From assembly GCF_000372525.1 (NCBI RefSeq), contig NZ_AQUR01000076.1, positions 20,050-70,109 on the forward strand: a stretch of 50,060 bases of DNA, written 5' to 3'. The translations under genes and the position numbers were made by a program. The notes beneath the pieces were generated by a model. The model saw nothing but the letters and a program-made list of their open reading frames with translations. It was not told where the DNA came from and did no database searches. How positions within the stretch are numbered: the stretch's first letter is position 1; each line of letters opens with the position of its first letter. The stretch is from Cupriavidus neocaledonicus. Its GTDB lineage: Bacteria; Pseudomonadota; Gammaproteobacteria; Burkholderiales; Burkholderiaceae. Below are positions 26,870 to 36,066 of this stretch, in pieces.

Positions 26870-28090
26870 ATGGAACTGCTTGCGCTTCCGCCTGCGGACG
26901 GCCCGGCCGCCCCGCTCCCGACCCCGCTTGAGCGCTTGCGCCTGTCTCCGGCACTGTCCGGCGCCGCCGGCAGCAACCGCGCTCCGGCCAACGCCACTCG
27001 CATCGCCGCTGCCGACGATGTTGCCGCCGTCACAGCCTGGCTCGCCCGCTATGCCGACAGCGCGGCGACCCTGACTGCCTACCGGCGGGAAGTCGAGCGA
27101 TTGATCCTGTGGACGGTCCTGCAGCTCGGCAAACCACTGTCCTCGCTGACGCACGAAGACCTGCTCACGTACGAGCGCTTCCTCGCGGATCCACAACCGG
27201 CCATGCGCTGGGTGCTGACTGGCAACAAGAAGCTCGCGCGCAGCCATCCGGGCTGGCGCCCGTTTGCCGGGCCGCTGGCCCCAGGCAGCGTGCGCCAGGC
27301 CATGGTGATCCTGAACGCGCTGTTCGCCTGGCTGACCGAGGCGGGCTACCTGGCCGGCAACCCGCTCGCCCTCGCCCGTCGCCGGCGCGCACCAGCCAGG
27401 CCGCGGATCACGCGCTACCTCAGTCACGAACTGTGGGCGACCGTCAAGGAAACCGTCGAAGCGATGCCAACCGAAAGCGCGCGAGAACGCTTGCATGCGG
27501 CGCGCTGCCGCTGGGTGCTGAGCGTGCTCTATCTGGGCGGCTTGCGGGCGTCGGAGCTGACATCGACCACGATGGGCTCGTTCTTCTGCCGGCGCGATGC
27601 CCAGAGCACTGAGCGCTGGTGGCTGGAGGTGACCGGCAAAGGCAGCAAGATCCGGCTGGTGCCGGCGACCGACGAGCTCATTGCAGAACTGGCGCGCTAC
27701 CGTCGCGCCCACGCACTGCCGCCGACTCCGCAGTTCGGTGAGACGCGTCCCCTGGTGCTGCCGGTGATCGGAAAAGCTGGCAGCGAGAAGCCGCTGTCAC
27801 GCGGCGCGCTGCACCTAATCCTAAAAGAGGTGTTCGGCATGGCCGCGGCGCGCCTGCGGGCGCGCGGACCCGAGTGGGAGGGGCAGGCAGCCGTGCTGGC
27901 CAGCGCTTCGGCGCACTGGCTGCGCCACACCGCCGGCTCGCACATGACCGACCAGCAGGTAGACCTGCGCTTTGTGCGCGACAACTTTGGGCATAGCTCG
28001 TTGTCGACGACCAGCGGCTACCTGCATAGCGAAGACGATGCGCGACATGAGGCCACGCAGGAGCGGCACAGGATCGACTGGAAAAAATAG
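26870..28090 (+). CDS. Tyrosine recombinase / phage-type integrase
   Basis: The 406-residue protein has a SAM-like core-binding region (residues about 50-160) and a C-terminal catalytic domain. The catalytic residues are in place: Arg226 (LGGLRASEL), a Lys in TGKGSKIRLV, His349 and Arg352 (HWLRHTAGSH), His375 (FGHSSLSTTSGY) and the nucleophile Tyr384. The order fits a full-length site-specific recombinase. Directly upstream lie FitAB and a KfrA-like gene, and palindromes that may be its sites. A truncated relative of its C-terminus is found at 45331-45611. It may have moved the catabolic block between the two. Confidence 0.92.
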   Translation: MELLALPPADGPAAPLPTPLERLRLSPALSGAAGSNRAPANATRIAAADDVAAVTAWLARYADSAATLTAYRREVERLILWTVLQLGKPLSSLTHEDLLTYERFLADPQPAMRWVLTGNKKLARSHPGWRPFAGPLAPGSVRQAMVILNALFAWLTEAGYLAGNPLALARRRRAPARPRITRYLSHELWATVKETVEAMPTESARERLHAARCRWVLSVLYLGGLRASELTSTTMGSFFCRRDAQSTERWWLEVTGKGSKIRLVPATDELIAELARYRRAHALPPTPQFGETRPLVLPVIGKAGSEKPLSRGALHLILKEVFGMAAARLRARGPEWEGQAAVLASASAHWLRHTAGSHMTDQQVDLRFVRDNFGHSSLSTTSGYLHSEDDARHEATQERHRIDWKK

Positions 28091-28503
28091 AGGTGAAATT
28101 CACGGCAAGACAACGCGGATCAATAGCAACGCAACAGTTGCCGCGTTGGGGCGGTCCATCCCAACGTTTGCGCCAATGACGCGTCCTTGTCGATACGTCG
28201 TGGTTGATGCTTAGCCATGGCGGGGCCAATGGGGCGTCGCTCACGTCATCAACCAGCTACAAAGCGGCCAGCGTGTGATCAATCTGCACAATGTCCATCG
28301 GACACAGTGCGCCACAAGATGGCCTGGAGGATCTCAGGCGATCGAGGTTGCGAGAGAATGGCGCCGCGGTCGGGACCGCGGCGTAGCCGCACGCGCTGCG
28401 TTTCTCGCCTTACATTTTTTCGCTTGGGCCGAGAACGGGTGTCGCCTGGCTACGCCGGCGGAACTTCGGCGCCTCCCAGGAGCGACGTCCCAACCAGCAC
28501 CAG
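28091..28503. other. Intergenic stretch after the recombinase
   Basis: No supported gene. A 7-bp inverted repeat, CGTTGGG (28144-28150) and CCCAACG (28160-28166), lies 50 bases after the recombinase stop. It has no T tract. The stretch may contain the edge of the mobile module. Confidence 0.4.
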
Positions 28504-29313
28504 TCAGCCCCCGGCACCAAACCGCACCACCGCCTGACCAAACGCCTGCGGCAACTCCCAGTTCGATAGATGCGCAGCATCGAGCGAAAGGTATTCCGCC
28601 TGCGGCACCGCCCGGGCGACTTCCCGCGCCTGCGCAGGCGTGGTAGCAGCATCCTGCTCACCAGCAATAACCAGTACCTTGGCCTCGACCCCGGAAAGCA
28701 GGCCCCGCAGGTCCGCATCCCGCACCGCTGCGCAGTTGGCCGTGTAGCCAGCCGGATCGCAAGCCAGCAGCATGTCTCGCACCGGCTCCATCCCCTGTGC
28801 GTGCGAGGCGCGATAGGACGGCGAGAACCAGCGTTCCAGCACGCCAGGCACGATGGCCGCCATGCCATCACGGCGCACGGTGGCGATGCGGTTGTCCCAT
28901 ACCGATGCGGGACCGATCAGCGCGGCCGTATTGGCCAGCACGAAACGGCCGAAGCGATCGGCATGATGCCGCGCCAGCCATAGGCCAGTCATGCCGCCCA
29001 TCGACAGGCCACAGAAATGCGCCCGCGCGACGCCGGCATGGTCCATCACGGCTAGCACGTCGCGGCCGAGCTCAGCCATGCCGAACGGTTTCATGGGCAC
29101 CGACGAACGGCCGTGGCCGCGCGTGTCATAGCGCAGCACGCGGAAATGCCTGAGCAACGCCGGCATCTGCGGCGCCCACATCTGCAGCGTGGTCCCCAGT
29201 GAGTTGGACATGACCAGCACCGGCGCACCGACGTCGCCTTCGATCGTGTAGTGGATAGACACACCGGCGCTGGTCGCCGTGCCAGTGCAGGCATGGTGAG
29301 CGAAGTTGGTCAT
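28504..29313 (-). CDS. pcaD: 3-oxoadipate enol-lactone hydrolase
   Basis: The 269-residue alpha/beta hydrolase opens 3-oxoadipate enol-lactone to 3-oxoadipate, the last step of catechol ortho cleavage before CoA activation. The nucleophile elbow is FCGLSMGGMTG (Ser104); VMSNSLGTTLQMW is the usual oxyanion-hole region; LSLDAAHLSNWE carries the catalytic His. The start at 29313 follows the upstream stop after 34 bases; a longer GTG frame overlaps the receptor gene. It lies downstream of catB, catC and the receptor gene, all leftward, so it is in the same operon. Confidence 0.9.
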   Translation of the reverse strand: MTNFAHHACTGTATSAGVSIHYTIEGDVGAPVLVMSNSLGTTLQMWAPQMPALLRHFRVLRYDTRGHGRSSVPMKPFGMAELGRDVLAVMDHAGVARAHFCGLSMGGMTGLWLARHHADRFGRFVLANTAALIGPASVWDNRIATVRRDGMAAIVPGVLERWFSPSYRASHAQGMEPVRDMLLACDPAGYTANCAAVRDADLRGLLSGVEAKVLVIAGEQDAATTPAQAREVARAVPQAEYLSLDAAHLSNWELPQAFGQAVVRFGAGG

Positions 29314-29347
29314 GTGAGGCTGCCCGCCAGCGCGGGAATGGTTGGAT

Positions 29348-30343
29348 TCAGTCAGCGTGGATTCCACGCTGACGAATCAGCGCCCCCCACTTCTCGGTTT
29401 CCTTTGCCAGGTGGTCGCGCAGCACGGCGGGCGTGCTGCCGATCGGTTCGGCACCGATCAGCGCTAGACGTTTCTGCACGGCCGGCTTGCGCAGGGCATC
29501 CAGCATCGCGCGGTTCAGCGTGTCAATGACGGGCTGCGGCGTCCTGGCGGGCACGAAGGCCGCGAACCACGGCGACAGCTCGTAGCCTGGCAGTCCCGCT
29601 TCGGCGACGGTCGGCACATTGGGCAGGGCACTGGAGCGCCTGGCGGTCGTGACGGCGATCGGTGTCAGCTTGCCCGCGTCGATCTGCGGCTTGGCCGAGG
29701 TGATGCTGTCGAACATGTAGTCCACTTGCCCGCCGAGCAGGTCGGTCATGGCCGGGCCACTGCCCTTGTACGGAATATGCAGCATGTCTACGCCCGCCAT
29801 GGACGTGAACAATTCCGCCGCCAGGTGAATTGACGTGCCATTGCCGGCCGAGGCATAGGTAAACTTGCCCGGCGACGCCTTGGCGTGGGCGATCACGTCC
29901 TTGACCGTGGTCTCGCTCCGGCGCGTCTTGTTGGCAACCAGCACGTTGGGCACGACCGCCAGCAGCGATACCGGTGCGAAGTCCTTGATCGGGTCGTACG
30001 AAAGCTTGCCGTACAGCGCCGGGTTCACGGCCATGCCATTGGCGACGATGATCATCGTATAGCCGTCGGCCGGCGAACGTGCCACGAGTTCGGCCCCGAT
30101 ATTGCCGCCGGCGCCGGGCCGGTTCTCGACCACGATCGACTGGCCGAGCGTGCGCGACATGTCCTCGCCCAGCGTGCGAGCGATGTTGTCCATCGCACCG
30201 CCCGATGGGAACGGCACAATCCAGCGGATAGGATGATCGGGATACGCCGCATGCGCGGCGGGTGCGGCAAACGAAAGGCTTGCCGCCAGGGCAAGCGCGC
30301 CCGCGCGGCCGGTACCGGCCAGCCACTGGAACAACGTCTTCAT
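29348..30343 (-). CDS. Bug-type (TctC) periplasmic solute-binding receptor
   Basis: The 331-residue product has a signal peptide ending near AAPAAHAAYPDHPIRWIVPF and the standard Bug-family features PGAGGNIGAELVARSPADGY and SAGNGTSIHLAAELF. The family binds small carboxylates and serves tripartite tricarboxylate transporters. TctA and TctB are not adjacent, which is common for the very numerous Bug proteins of this group. AGTGGAGAC precedes the start. It lies between catC and pcaD, so its ligand is likely an intermediate or substrate of the catechol route; that is inference. Confidence 0.9.
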   Translation of the reverse strand: MKTLFQWLAGTGRAGALALAASLSFAAPAAHAAYPDHPIRWIVPFPSGGAMDNIARTLGEDMSRTLGQSIVVENRPGAGGNIGAELVARSPADGYTMIIVANGMAVNPALYGKLSYDPIKDFAPVSLLAVVPNVLVANKTRRSETTVKDVIAHAKASPGKFTYASAGNGTSIHLAAELFTSMAGVDMLHIPYKGSGPAMTDLLGGQVDYMFDSITSAKPQIDAGKLTPIAVTTARRSSALPNVPTVAEAGLPGYELSPWFAAFVPARTPQPVIDTLNRAMLDALRKPAVQKRLALIGAEPIGSTPAVLRDHLAKETEKWGALIRQRGIHAD

Positions 30344-30398
30344 GGTTTTGTCTCCACTTGCCCGCACGATGCGGGTTGTACTTGCCGTGCGCCGCGCT

Positions 30399-30677
30399 TT
30401 AGCGGATCGACGACGGATGCCTGGCCAGCGGCGTCACCTCGATCCTCATATACGGGAACAGCGGCAAGCCCGACAGCAGCGCGTGCAGCTCGTCGTGCGA
30501 GGCCACATCGAAGATGCTGTAGTTGGCGTACTCGCCGACCACGCGGTAAAGCTGCTGCCATTTGCCTTCGTGCTGGAGTTGCTGGGCATAGGCCTTTTCG
30601 CGCGCCTTGATGTCATCGGCCTGCGCGGCGGGCAGGTCATGCGGCAGGTTCACATCCATCCGGACCAGGTAAAGCAT
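30399..30677 (-). CDS. catC: Muconolactone delta-isomerase
   Basis: The 92-residue enzyme matches the full length of CatC. MLYLVRMDVNLPHDLP and REKAYAQQLQHEGKWQQLYR are family hallmarks; the YANYSIFDVASHDELHALL stretch is the conserved core, and LPLFPYMRIEVTPLARHPSS the C-terminus. It turns muconolactone into 3-oxoadipate enol-lactone as a decameric ferredoxin-like enzyme in the cytoplasm. It lies 27 bases after catB and 55 before the receptor gene, in the same leftward operon. Confidence 0.95.
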   Translation of the reverse strand: MLYLVRMDVNLPHDLPAAQADDIKAREKAYAQQLQHEGKWQQLYRVVGEYANYSIFDVASHDELHALLSGLPLFPYMRIEVTPLARHPSSIR

Positions 30678-30704
30678 GGCATTCCTCCTGGAGAATCAAG
30701 TTGT

Positions 30705-31829
30705 TCAGGCGCGATCGCGCCGGTAGTGCGCGAGCTTGTCTTCGTCGAGCGCAAGACCCAGGCCCGGCCCTTCGGGAAGATGCAGGCTGAAGTCGCGATA
30801 CTCGGGCCGCTGCGCGACCACGTCATCCTTGAGCAGCAGCGGGCCGAACAGCTCCGTGCCCCATGCAAGCTGCTGCAGCGTGCAGAAGCCATGCGCGGCG
30901 GCAATGGTGCCAACGCTGCCCTCCAGCATCGTGCCGCCGTACAGCGCGATGCCCGCGGCGTCACCCACGGCGGCCGTGCGCAGCATGCCGAAGATGCCGC
31001 CTGACTTGGCAATCTTCAGCGCGAGCACATCGGCGCCGCCGATCCGTGCGAGCTCCATTGCGTCCTCAGGGCCGCACACGGCCTCGTCCGCCATGACCGG
31101 CACCACGAAGCGTGCCGCCAGGCGCGCGAGCGCCGTGCGCTGTTCGCGCGGCGTGGGCTGCTCGATCAGGTCGATACCCGCGGCTTCGAGCATCGCGATG
31201 CCGCCTGCGGCATCGGCCTCGTTCCAGGCCTGATTGATGTCCACCGTGACCCGCGCCCTGTCACCGAGCGCGCGCTTGATTGCCGACACGTGCGCCACGT
31301 CGTCGCGCACGCTGCGCCGGCCGATCTTGAGCTTGAACGTGTTGTGGCGGCGTTCGGCAAGCAGCCGCTCGGCTTCATCGATGTCCTTCACGGTGTCGCC
31401 ACTGGCCAGTGTCCACAGCACAGGCAGGGTGGTACGCACCGCACCGCCGAGCAGCGTGGCCAGCGGCACGCCGAGGCGCTTGCCCTGCGCATCGAGCAGC
31501 GCGGTTTCCAGCGCCGACTTGGCGAAGCGGTTGCCGCGCGCAACCTTGTTCAGGCGCGCCATCGCGGCGTGGATATTGGTAGCGTCTTCCCCGGCCAGCG
31601 CGGGCGCGAGGTAAGTGTCGATGGTCAGCTTGATGCCCTCAGGGCTTTCATCGCCATACGACAGGCCGCCGATTGTCGTGGCTTCGCCGATGCCTTCGAT
31701 GCCGTCGCTGCAGCGCAGCCTCACGATCACCAGCGTCTGCTGTTGCATGGTGGCCATGGCCAGTTGGTGAGCCCGAATGGTGGGCAGGTCGACCAGGAGG
31801 GCTTCGACCGAGGTGATCGTGGCTGTCAT
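30705..31829 (-). CDS. catB: Muconate cycloisomerase
   Basis: The 374-residue enolase-superfamily enzyme converts cis,cis-muconate to muconolactone. Lys167 and Lys169 (TFKLKIG), the metal ligands Asp197 (VDINQAW), Glu223 (LIEQP) and Asp248 (MADEAVCG), and Lys272 (LKIAKSGG) match the P. putida enzyme within one position. AAAGGT precedes the start. It is the first gene of the leftward unit and is divergent from the LysR gene across about 100 bases, the classic catR-catB layout. A promoter is visible at 31862-31891. Confidence 0.95.
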   Translation of the reverse strand: MTATITSVEALLVDLPTIRAHQLAMATMQQQTLVIVRLRCSDGIEGIGEATTIGGLSYGDESPEGIKLTIDTYLAPALAGEDATNIHAAMARLNKVARGNRFAKSALETALLDAQGKRLGVPLATLLGGAVRTTLPVLWTLASGDTVKDIDEAERLLAERRHNTFKLKIGRRSVRDDVAHVSAIKRALGDRARVTVDINQAWNEADAAGGIAMLEAAGIDLIEQPTPREQRTALARLAARFVVPVMADEAVCGPEDAMELARIGGADVLALKIAKSGGIFGMLRTAAVGDAAGIALYGGTMLEGSVGTIAAAHGFCTLQQLAWGTELFGPLLLKDDVVAQRPEYRDFSLHLPEGPGLGLALDEDKLAHYRRDRA

Positions 31830-31861
31830 ACCTTTGTGCTTGCAATAGGAATCGTTGTGGA

Positions 31862-31926
31862 AGTATGAAGCTTGACTTGATTGGCGTCCAAGACCGATGA
31901 TGTCTCGATTGATACCCTACAGGTAT
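31862..31926 (-). promoter_or_regulatory. catB promoter with CatR/BenM-type operator
   Basis: On the minus strand TTGGAC (31891-31886) and CATACT (31867-31862) are 18 bases apart and face catB. The site ATAC-N7-GTAT (31912-31926) matches the BenM/CatM recognition consensus. Its centre lies about 64 bases upstream of the expected catB start, exactly where the LysR-type recognition site usually sits. The site also overlaps the first possible start codon of the regulator gene, which fits autorepression. Confidence 0.75.
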
Positions 31927-31930
31927 GCCA

Positions 31931-32812
31931 ATGGAACTCCGACACCTGCGCTATTTCCACGTTGTGGCCCAGGAACTCAATGTCACGCGGGCCGCCGAAC
32001 GCCTGCACATGGCGCAGCCGCCGCTTTCGCGCCAGATCCGGCAGCTTGAGGACGAGGTAGGGGTGGCGCTGTTCGATCGCGTCGGACGGGGGCTGCGCCT
32101 GACCGAGGCGGGCCGCTTCCTGCTCGAACAGACCACGCAGTTGACCCAGCGCCTCGAGGAAACGATCGAAAGCACGCGACGTATCGGCCGGCAGGACAAG
32201 CGCTGGTTCGGCATCGGCTTTGTGCCGTCAGTGCTGTACGGGGTGCTGCCGGAGTTGATCCGCGAACTGCGGGGATCGGCGCAGCAGGTGGAAGTCGGAC
32301 TGGCGGAGATGATCACCGTCGAGCAGGTCGAAGCGCTCAAGTCCGGCCGCATCGACCTGGGTTTCGGTCGTATCGCGATCAAGGACCCGGCGATCCGCCA
32401 GGAGGTGGTGATGACCGAGCCGCTGGTGGCTGCGGTGGCAGCCAGCCAGCCGGCGCCGGACCGGGTCACCCTGACACCGCAGAACCTGGCCACGCGCCCG
32501 TTCATCCTGTACCCGGCGCGGCCACGGCCGAGCTATGCGGATCATCTGCTATCCCTGTTCCACGCACAGGGGCTGCAGTTGCGCGTGGCGCAGGAGGCCA
32601 ACGAACTGCAGACCGCACTGGGGCTGGTCGCCGCCGGAATCGGCATCACGCTGGTGCCGGCCTCAATCCAGCGCCTGCATCGCGACGATGTCAGCTACTG
32701 CCCGATCGACGCTCCGGGGTTCGTCTCCCCGGTCATCATGAGCTATCGCGTCGGCGACAGCTCGCCCTTCCTGGCCCAGGCGGTCGCCTGGGTGATGCGG
32801 CAAAACCAGTAA
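31931..32812 (+). CDS. catR: LysR-family regulator of the catechol genes (CatR/BenM-like)
   Basis: From the ATG at 31931 the 293-residue protein begins MELRHLRYFHVVAQELNVTR and has the winged helix AAERLHMAQPPLSRQIRQLE. An ATG two codons earlier (31925) overlaps the operator. The effector domain (FGIGFVPSVLYGVLPELIR, then GRIDLGFGRI) is of the CatR/BenM/CatM type that responds to cis,cis-muconate or benzoate. It is divergent from catB, and the intervening region carries the consensus operator. It should activate catB-catC-receptor-pcaD; control of catA further right is uncertain. Confidence 0.9.
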   Translation: MELRHLRYFHVVAQELNVTRAAERLHMAQPPLSRQIRQLEDEVGVALFDRVGRGLRLTEAGRFLLEQTTQLTQRLEETIESTRRIGRQDKRWFGIGFVPSVLYGVLPELIRELRGSAQQVEVGLAEMITVEQVEALKSGRIDLGFGRIAIKDPAIRQEVVMTEPLVAAVAASQPAPDRVTLTPQNLATRPFILYPARPRPSYADHLLSLFHAQGLQLRVAQEANELQTALGLVAAGIGITLVPASIQRLHRDDVSYCPIDAPGFVSPVIMSYRVGDSSPFLAQAVAWVMRQNQ

Positions 32813-33125
32813 AGTCCGGCGGCAGGCGCAGATGCATAACGGGGGATCCTGCCGAAGGACAATGGGTTCACTTCCGGCCATGGATCTTTGACGACAGCTC
32901 TTCGGCGCTTCGATTCAGCCCACTCAACCATGCGTTTCGCTGTCTAGATGGCGCGTGGAAGCTCTCACGTTAACGGACGGAGACGTGTTCATCGTTCCGC
33001 TCCCGCAAAACTGCGGCGGCCAATCTTCCTTCAACGTCGGTACTAATGAAAGTGTAGGCCGCTAGGCCCGGCATCCCGATGGGAATGATTACTGAGCATT
33101 CTGGCTCTTGTATGGATGTCCGCCC
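32813..33125. other. Gap between catR-like gene and flavin reductase gene
   Basis: About 310 bases between two converging genes. I see no gene, no strong hairpin and no T-tract terminator. Small frames on both strands look like shadows. Confidence 0.4.
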
Positions 33126-33755
33126 TTACCGTGGGACATTCATCACCAGCCTTTCACCGATGGCTGCGTAATCGCCGCGGTATCCGGCGCGCAATACCGG
33201 CCGAGCGAGAAACGTATCGAAGAGCCCATTCCTCAAGAATTCCTTGCGGATGATCACGCCGACCACCTGTCCCAATACCAACCAGTTCCGGATTCTGCTT
33301 CCGTTCAGCGCTCGCAATTGCACGGCTTGCAGCACACGACACTCGAGCGCTGCAGGGGATTCACCAACGTGCGGAGCGCTGACGGCATGGCCTGGCACCG
33401 CCGTCAGTCCCGCAAGTTCAAATTCATCCACGCCATGCGGCGCGGGAGTGGAAGTGACGTTCATTCGGCCGGCCAAGTCCTGGCTCGCCAGGTTCCAGAC
33501 AAACTCACCGGTCTCGCGAACATTGCGCAATGTGTCCTTCTCTCCCTCACTCGAGAAGCCAATGACGTAAGGGTCTGAAGCAAAGGCACCAAAGAAACTG
33601 TATGGCGCCAGATTCGCTCGTCCGTTGACATCGCGAGTGGAGATCCATCCAATGACTCTTGGCGCGACGATCGCCTTGAAGGGATCATGCGGGAGGCCGT
33701 GGCCCTCGTGCGGCCGATAAAAGTACTCGCCTTCTGAACGGTTCATGTATTGCAT
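33126..33755 (-). CDS. Flavin reductase (DIM6/NTAB) family protein
   Basis: The 209-residue protein shows the FMN-binding flavin-reductase-like fold: PHDPFKAIVAPRVIGWISTR, then NLAPYSFFGAFASDPYVIGF and KDTLRNVRETGEFVWNLA. Relatives in this subfamily bind FMN and either supply reduced flavin or act on their own on small substrates. I take the start MQYMNRSEGEYFYRP; the next Met three codons later is also possible. It lies 120 bases after catA on the same strand and may be the last gene of the long operon. No flavin monooxygenase partner is in the window. Confidence 0.85.
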   Translation of the reverse strand: MQYMNRSEGEYFYRPHEGHGLPHDPFKAIVAPRVIGWISTRDVNGRANLAPYSFFGAFASDPYVIGFSSEGEKDTLRNVRETGEFVWNLASQDLAGRMNVTSTPAPHGVDEFELAGLTAVPGHAVSAPHVGESPAALECRVLQAVQLRALNGSRIRNWLVLGQVVGVIIRKEFLRNGLFDTFLARPVLRAGYRGDYAAIGERLVMNVPR

Positions 33756-33878
33756 GGGTGAGTGCCTGCGCGGCCTACCTTTTTTGTGACGCACATACCG
33801 TCGACTTAGGCTTTCGTCCCGGACTGCGCCAACCCTGTTCCACTCCTGGCGTTAATGATCGCCAACAGCAGGCGCGGA

Positions 33879-34793
33879 TTATGTTGCGCTGTCATAGCGG
33901 CTGGCGGGCGTGGCTTCGGCCTCGCTCAGCGCGTCCTGCAAGCGAAAATCGAAGCGAACGCGGGTAAAGGGCCCAGTCACGCCAAGCGATTCATAACCAG
34001 CTGCGCTAGGCACCGGCTCCAGCTCCACCACCAGGCCGTCCCGGGTCGCAAACGCAAAATCGTCATCCAGAAACGTGTCGCCCGGAATGTTGATCTGCGT
34101 GGTCAACGCACGCTTGCCCGAGCCGGAAACTATGAAATGAATATGGGCCGGGCGGTTCCCATGGCGGCCGAGCAGTGCAAACAGTTCGGAGACGGGGCTG
34201 TTCGGCGGAATCGCGTAGCCCGGCGGCAGGAAGCTGCGGAATCGGTAGGCGCCATCGGCGTTGGTTTGGATGCGTCGGCGCAGGTTGTAGTCCGGCTGGT
34301 CCGGGTCGAAATGCGAATAACGGCCCAGCTCGTTGCAATGCCAGACATCGACCAGCGCGTTCGCGACAGGATTGCCGTGAACGTCAAGCACGCGGCCTTC
34401 CATCACCAGCGGCTGCCCCTTCCCTTCGTTGCCCTCATCAAGCTTCACCTCATGCTGGTGCAGCGGCGCGCCGCCAATATAGAGCGGGCCTTCGATCGCG
34501 CGCGGCGTACCCTGCGCGCGCCGGGCTGCGCGATCGGCCTCGTCCTCGCGGATATCGAGCAGCCGGTCAAAGCCCAGGCCAGCGCTGACGAGGCCCCACA
34601 TGTCGGCCTGGCCCAGCCGGGTCAGCCACTTTATGGCGGCCCAGAATTCGTCCGGCTTCACGTCAAACTGGTCAATGGTCTGGAACAGGTCTCCGACGAT
34701 GCGTGCGGTGATGGCACGCACGCGTTCGTCGCCGGGTTCCACCTGGCGGGTGTTCACCAGATCGAGTAGTTGATGAATATCGAGTTCGGACAT
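33879..34793 (-). CDS. catA: Catechol 1,2-dioxygenase
   Basis: The 304-residue intradiol dioxygenase cleaves catechol to cis,cis-muconate. The four Fe(III) ligands are present: Tyr159 (GRYSHFDP), Tyr193 (PPGYAIP), His217 and His219 (RPAHIHF). The N-terminal helical linker for dimerisation covers about the first 100 residues. CAGGAGAC precedes the start. It is separated from catB/catC by the regulator and flavin reductase genes and instead follows a porin gene in the leftward operon, so its expression may be coupled to the Rieske oxygenase. Length and motifs fit the CatA type rather than hydroxyquinol dioxygenases. Confidence 0.95.
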   Translation of the reverse strand: MSELDIHQLLDLVNTRQVEPGDERVRAITARIVGDLFQTIDQFDVKPDEFWAAIKWLTRLGQADMWGLVSAGLGFDRLLDIREDEADRAARRAQGTPRAIEGPLYIGGAPLHQHEVKLDEGNEGKGQPLVMEGRVLDVHGNPVANALVDVWHCNELGRYSHFDPDQPDYNLRRRIQTNADGAYRFRSFLPPGYAIPPNSPVSELFALLGRHGNRPAHIHFIVSGSGKRALTTQINIPGDTFLDDDFAFATRDGLVVELEPVPSAAGYESLGVTGPFTRVRFDFRLQDALSEAEATPASRYDSAT

Positions 34794-34849
34794 CGTTGTC
34801 TCCTGGTCTGTGTTGTCGGTGAACAGTTGTGCGGCATCCGGCCGCGCGG

Positions 34850-35989
34850 TCAGAATTTATGCCGGATGCCGGCGACAAGCACGGTTTGCCTGTCGCCGGA
34901 GGATGGCGCAAACAGGTAGATATCCGCGTTGGATGCCGACGCTTTCTGGTAGACGCCATACACGTAGACATCGGTGCGTTTGGACAGGTAGTAATCCAGG
35001 CTCAGCTGCCCCATGTGCCATTTGGGCCTGCGGTCGATGCCGGCGTACCCGCCATCCGTGAACACGTAGGCCGCGCCGAGCACGAGCGACGGGGTCAGGT
35101 TGTAGGTGGCGTTGAGGTCGTAGTTGGTCAAGCGCAGGCCGGTGCCGTCCTGGTAGTCGAATCGCGACTGCGTGACCATGGCGTTCGCGCGCCACGCGTC
35201 GTTGCCATACCCGGCGGCGAAGCCGCCCACGCGCTGGCGTGCGACACCCGCCGACGGGTTGATCGGACTGGCATGGAACAGCACGAAAGGGGCACCGGCG
35301 TAGTCGTCGGTCACCGCCCCGTTGGCGTTGCCGCTGGCGACCAGGCCGGGGCGGTCTAGTTGCATAAACGCGGACGCCAGGCGCAGGGCCCCGCGGTCGT
35401 AGGTAGCGCCGAAGCTGAAGGAGCGATTGTTCGCGCCGGCGGCGCTGTCCGACAGCGCATAGGAGGCCTGCGCCCGCAGCCCGCCCCAGTTTGGGCTGAC
35501 GTACTTGAGCGCATTGTTGTGCCGGAAGCTTCCGAAGGCATTGTCGTTGTCGCCGATGTGCGCCGCCAGCCCGTTGGCCGCCACCGGTGCGGACATGATA
35601 TCCAGCGTGTCATAGATTGCGTCGTACTGGCGGCCCAGCGTCAGCGTGCCCAGCGTGGTGCTGCCCAGCCCGACATAGGCCTGGCGCCCGAACATGCGCC
35701 CGCCCTGCTGGAACTTGCCGTCGTCGAGGGCGAAGCCGTTTTCGAGTACGAACACGCCGCGCATGCCGCCGCCGAGGTCCTCCGTGCCGCGTAGGCCCCA
35801 TCGGCTGTTCTGCATGGTGCCGGGTACCATCCTGGCGGTACCATGACCGCCTTCGTTACTGACATAGGCAATGCCGGTCGACAGCACGCCGTACAGGACG
35901 GCCGAGGTCTGGGCCTGGGCCCCGGCGGGCTGCATGATTGCCGCGCATGCGCAAAACGCTGCCATGCCGACCTTGCACATCGACTTCAT
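34850..35989 (-). CDS. Gram-negative porin of the catabolic operon
   Basis: The 379-residue product starts after AAAAGGAG with a signal peptide ending near AGAQAQTSAVLYGVLSTGIAY. NSRWGLRGTEDLGGGMRGVF, the GRQAYVGLGSTTLGTLTLGR stretch and the terminal GIRHKF identify a Burkholderiales trimeric porin. It is clearly different from the other two porins in the window. It lies between the asparaginase-like gene and catA on the same strand, so it probably admits the aromatic substrate of the pathway. An in-frame start at 36085 overlaps the neighbouring gene and is not used. Confidence 0.92.
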   Translation of the reverse strand: MKSMCKVGMAAFCACAAIMQPAGAQAQTSAVLYGVLSTGIAYVSNEGGHGTARMVPGTMQNSRWGLRGTEDLGGGMRGVFVLENGFALDDGKFQQGGRMFGRQAYVGLGSTTLGTLTLGRQYDAIYDTLDIMSAPVAANGLAAHIGDNDNAFGSFRHNNALKYVSPNWGGLRAQASYALSDSAAGANNRSFSFGATYDRGALRLASAFMQLDRPGLVASGNANGAVTDDYAGAPFVLFHASPINPSAGVARQRVGGFAAGYGNDAWRANAMVTQSRFDYQDGTGLRLTNYDLNATYNLTPSLVLGAAYVFTDGGYAGIDRRPKWHMGQLSLDYYLSKRTDVYVYGVYQKASASNADIYLFAPSSGDRQTVLVAGIRHKF

Positions 35990-36066
35990 TTTTGCTCCTT
36001 TTGCTCTCTTGGTCCCGGAACCGGGCGCATCAACGGGACCGGTGCAATTGCCCGTGCCCCGGGGGT

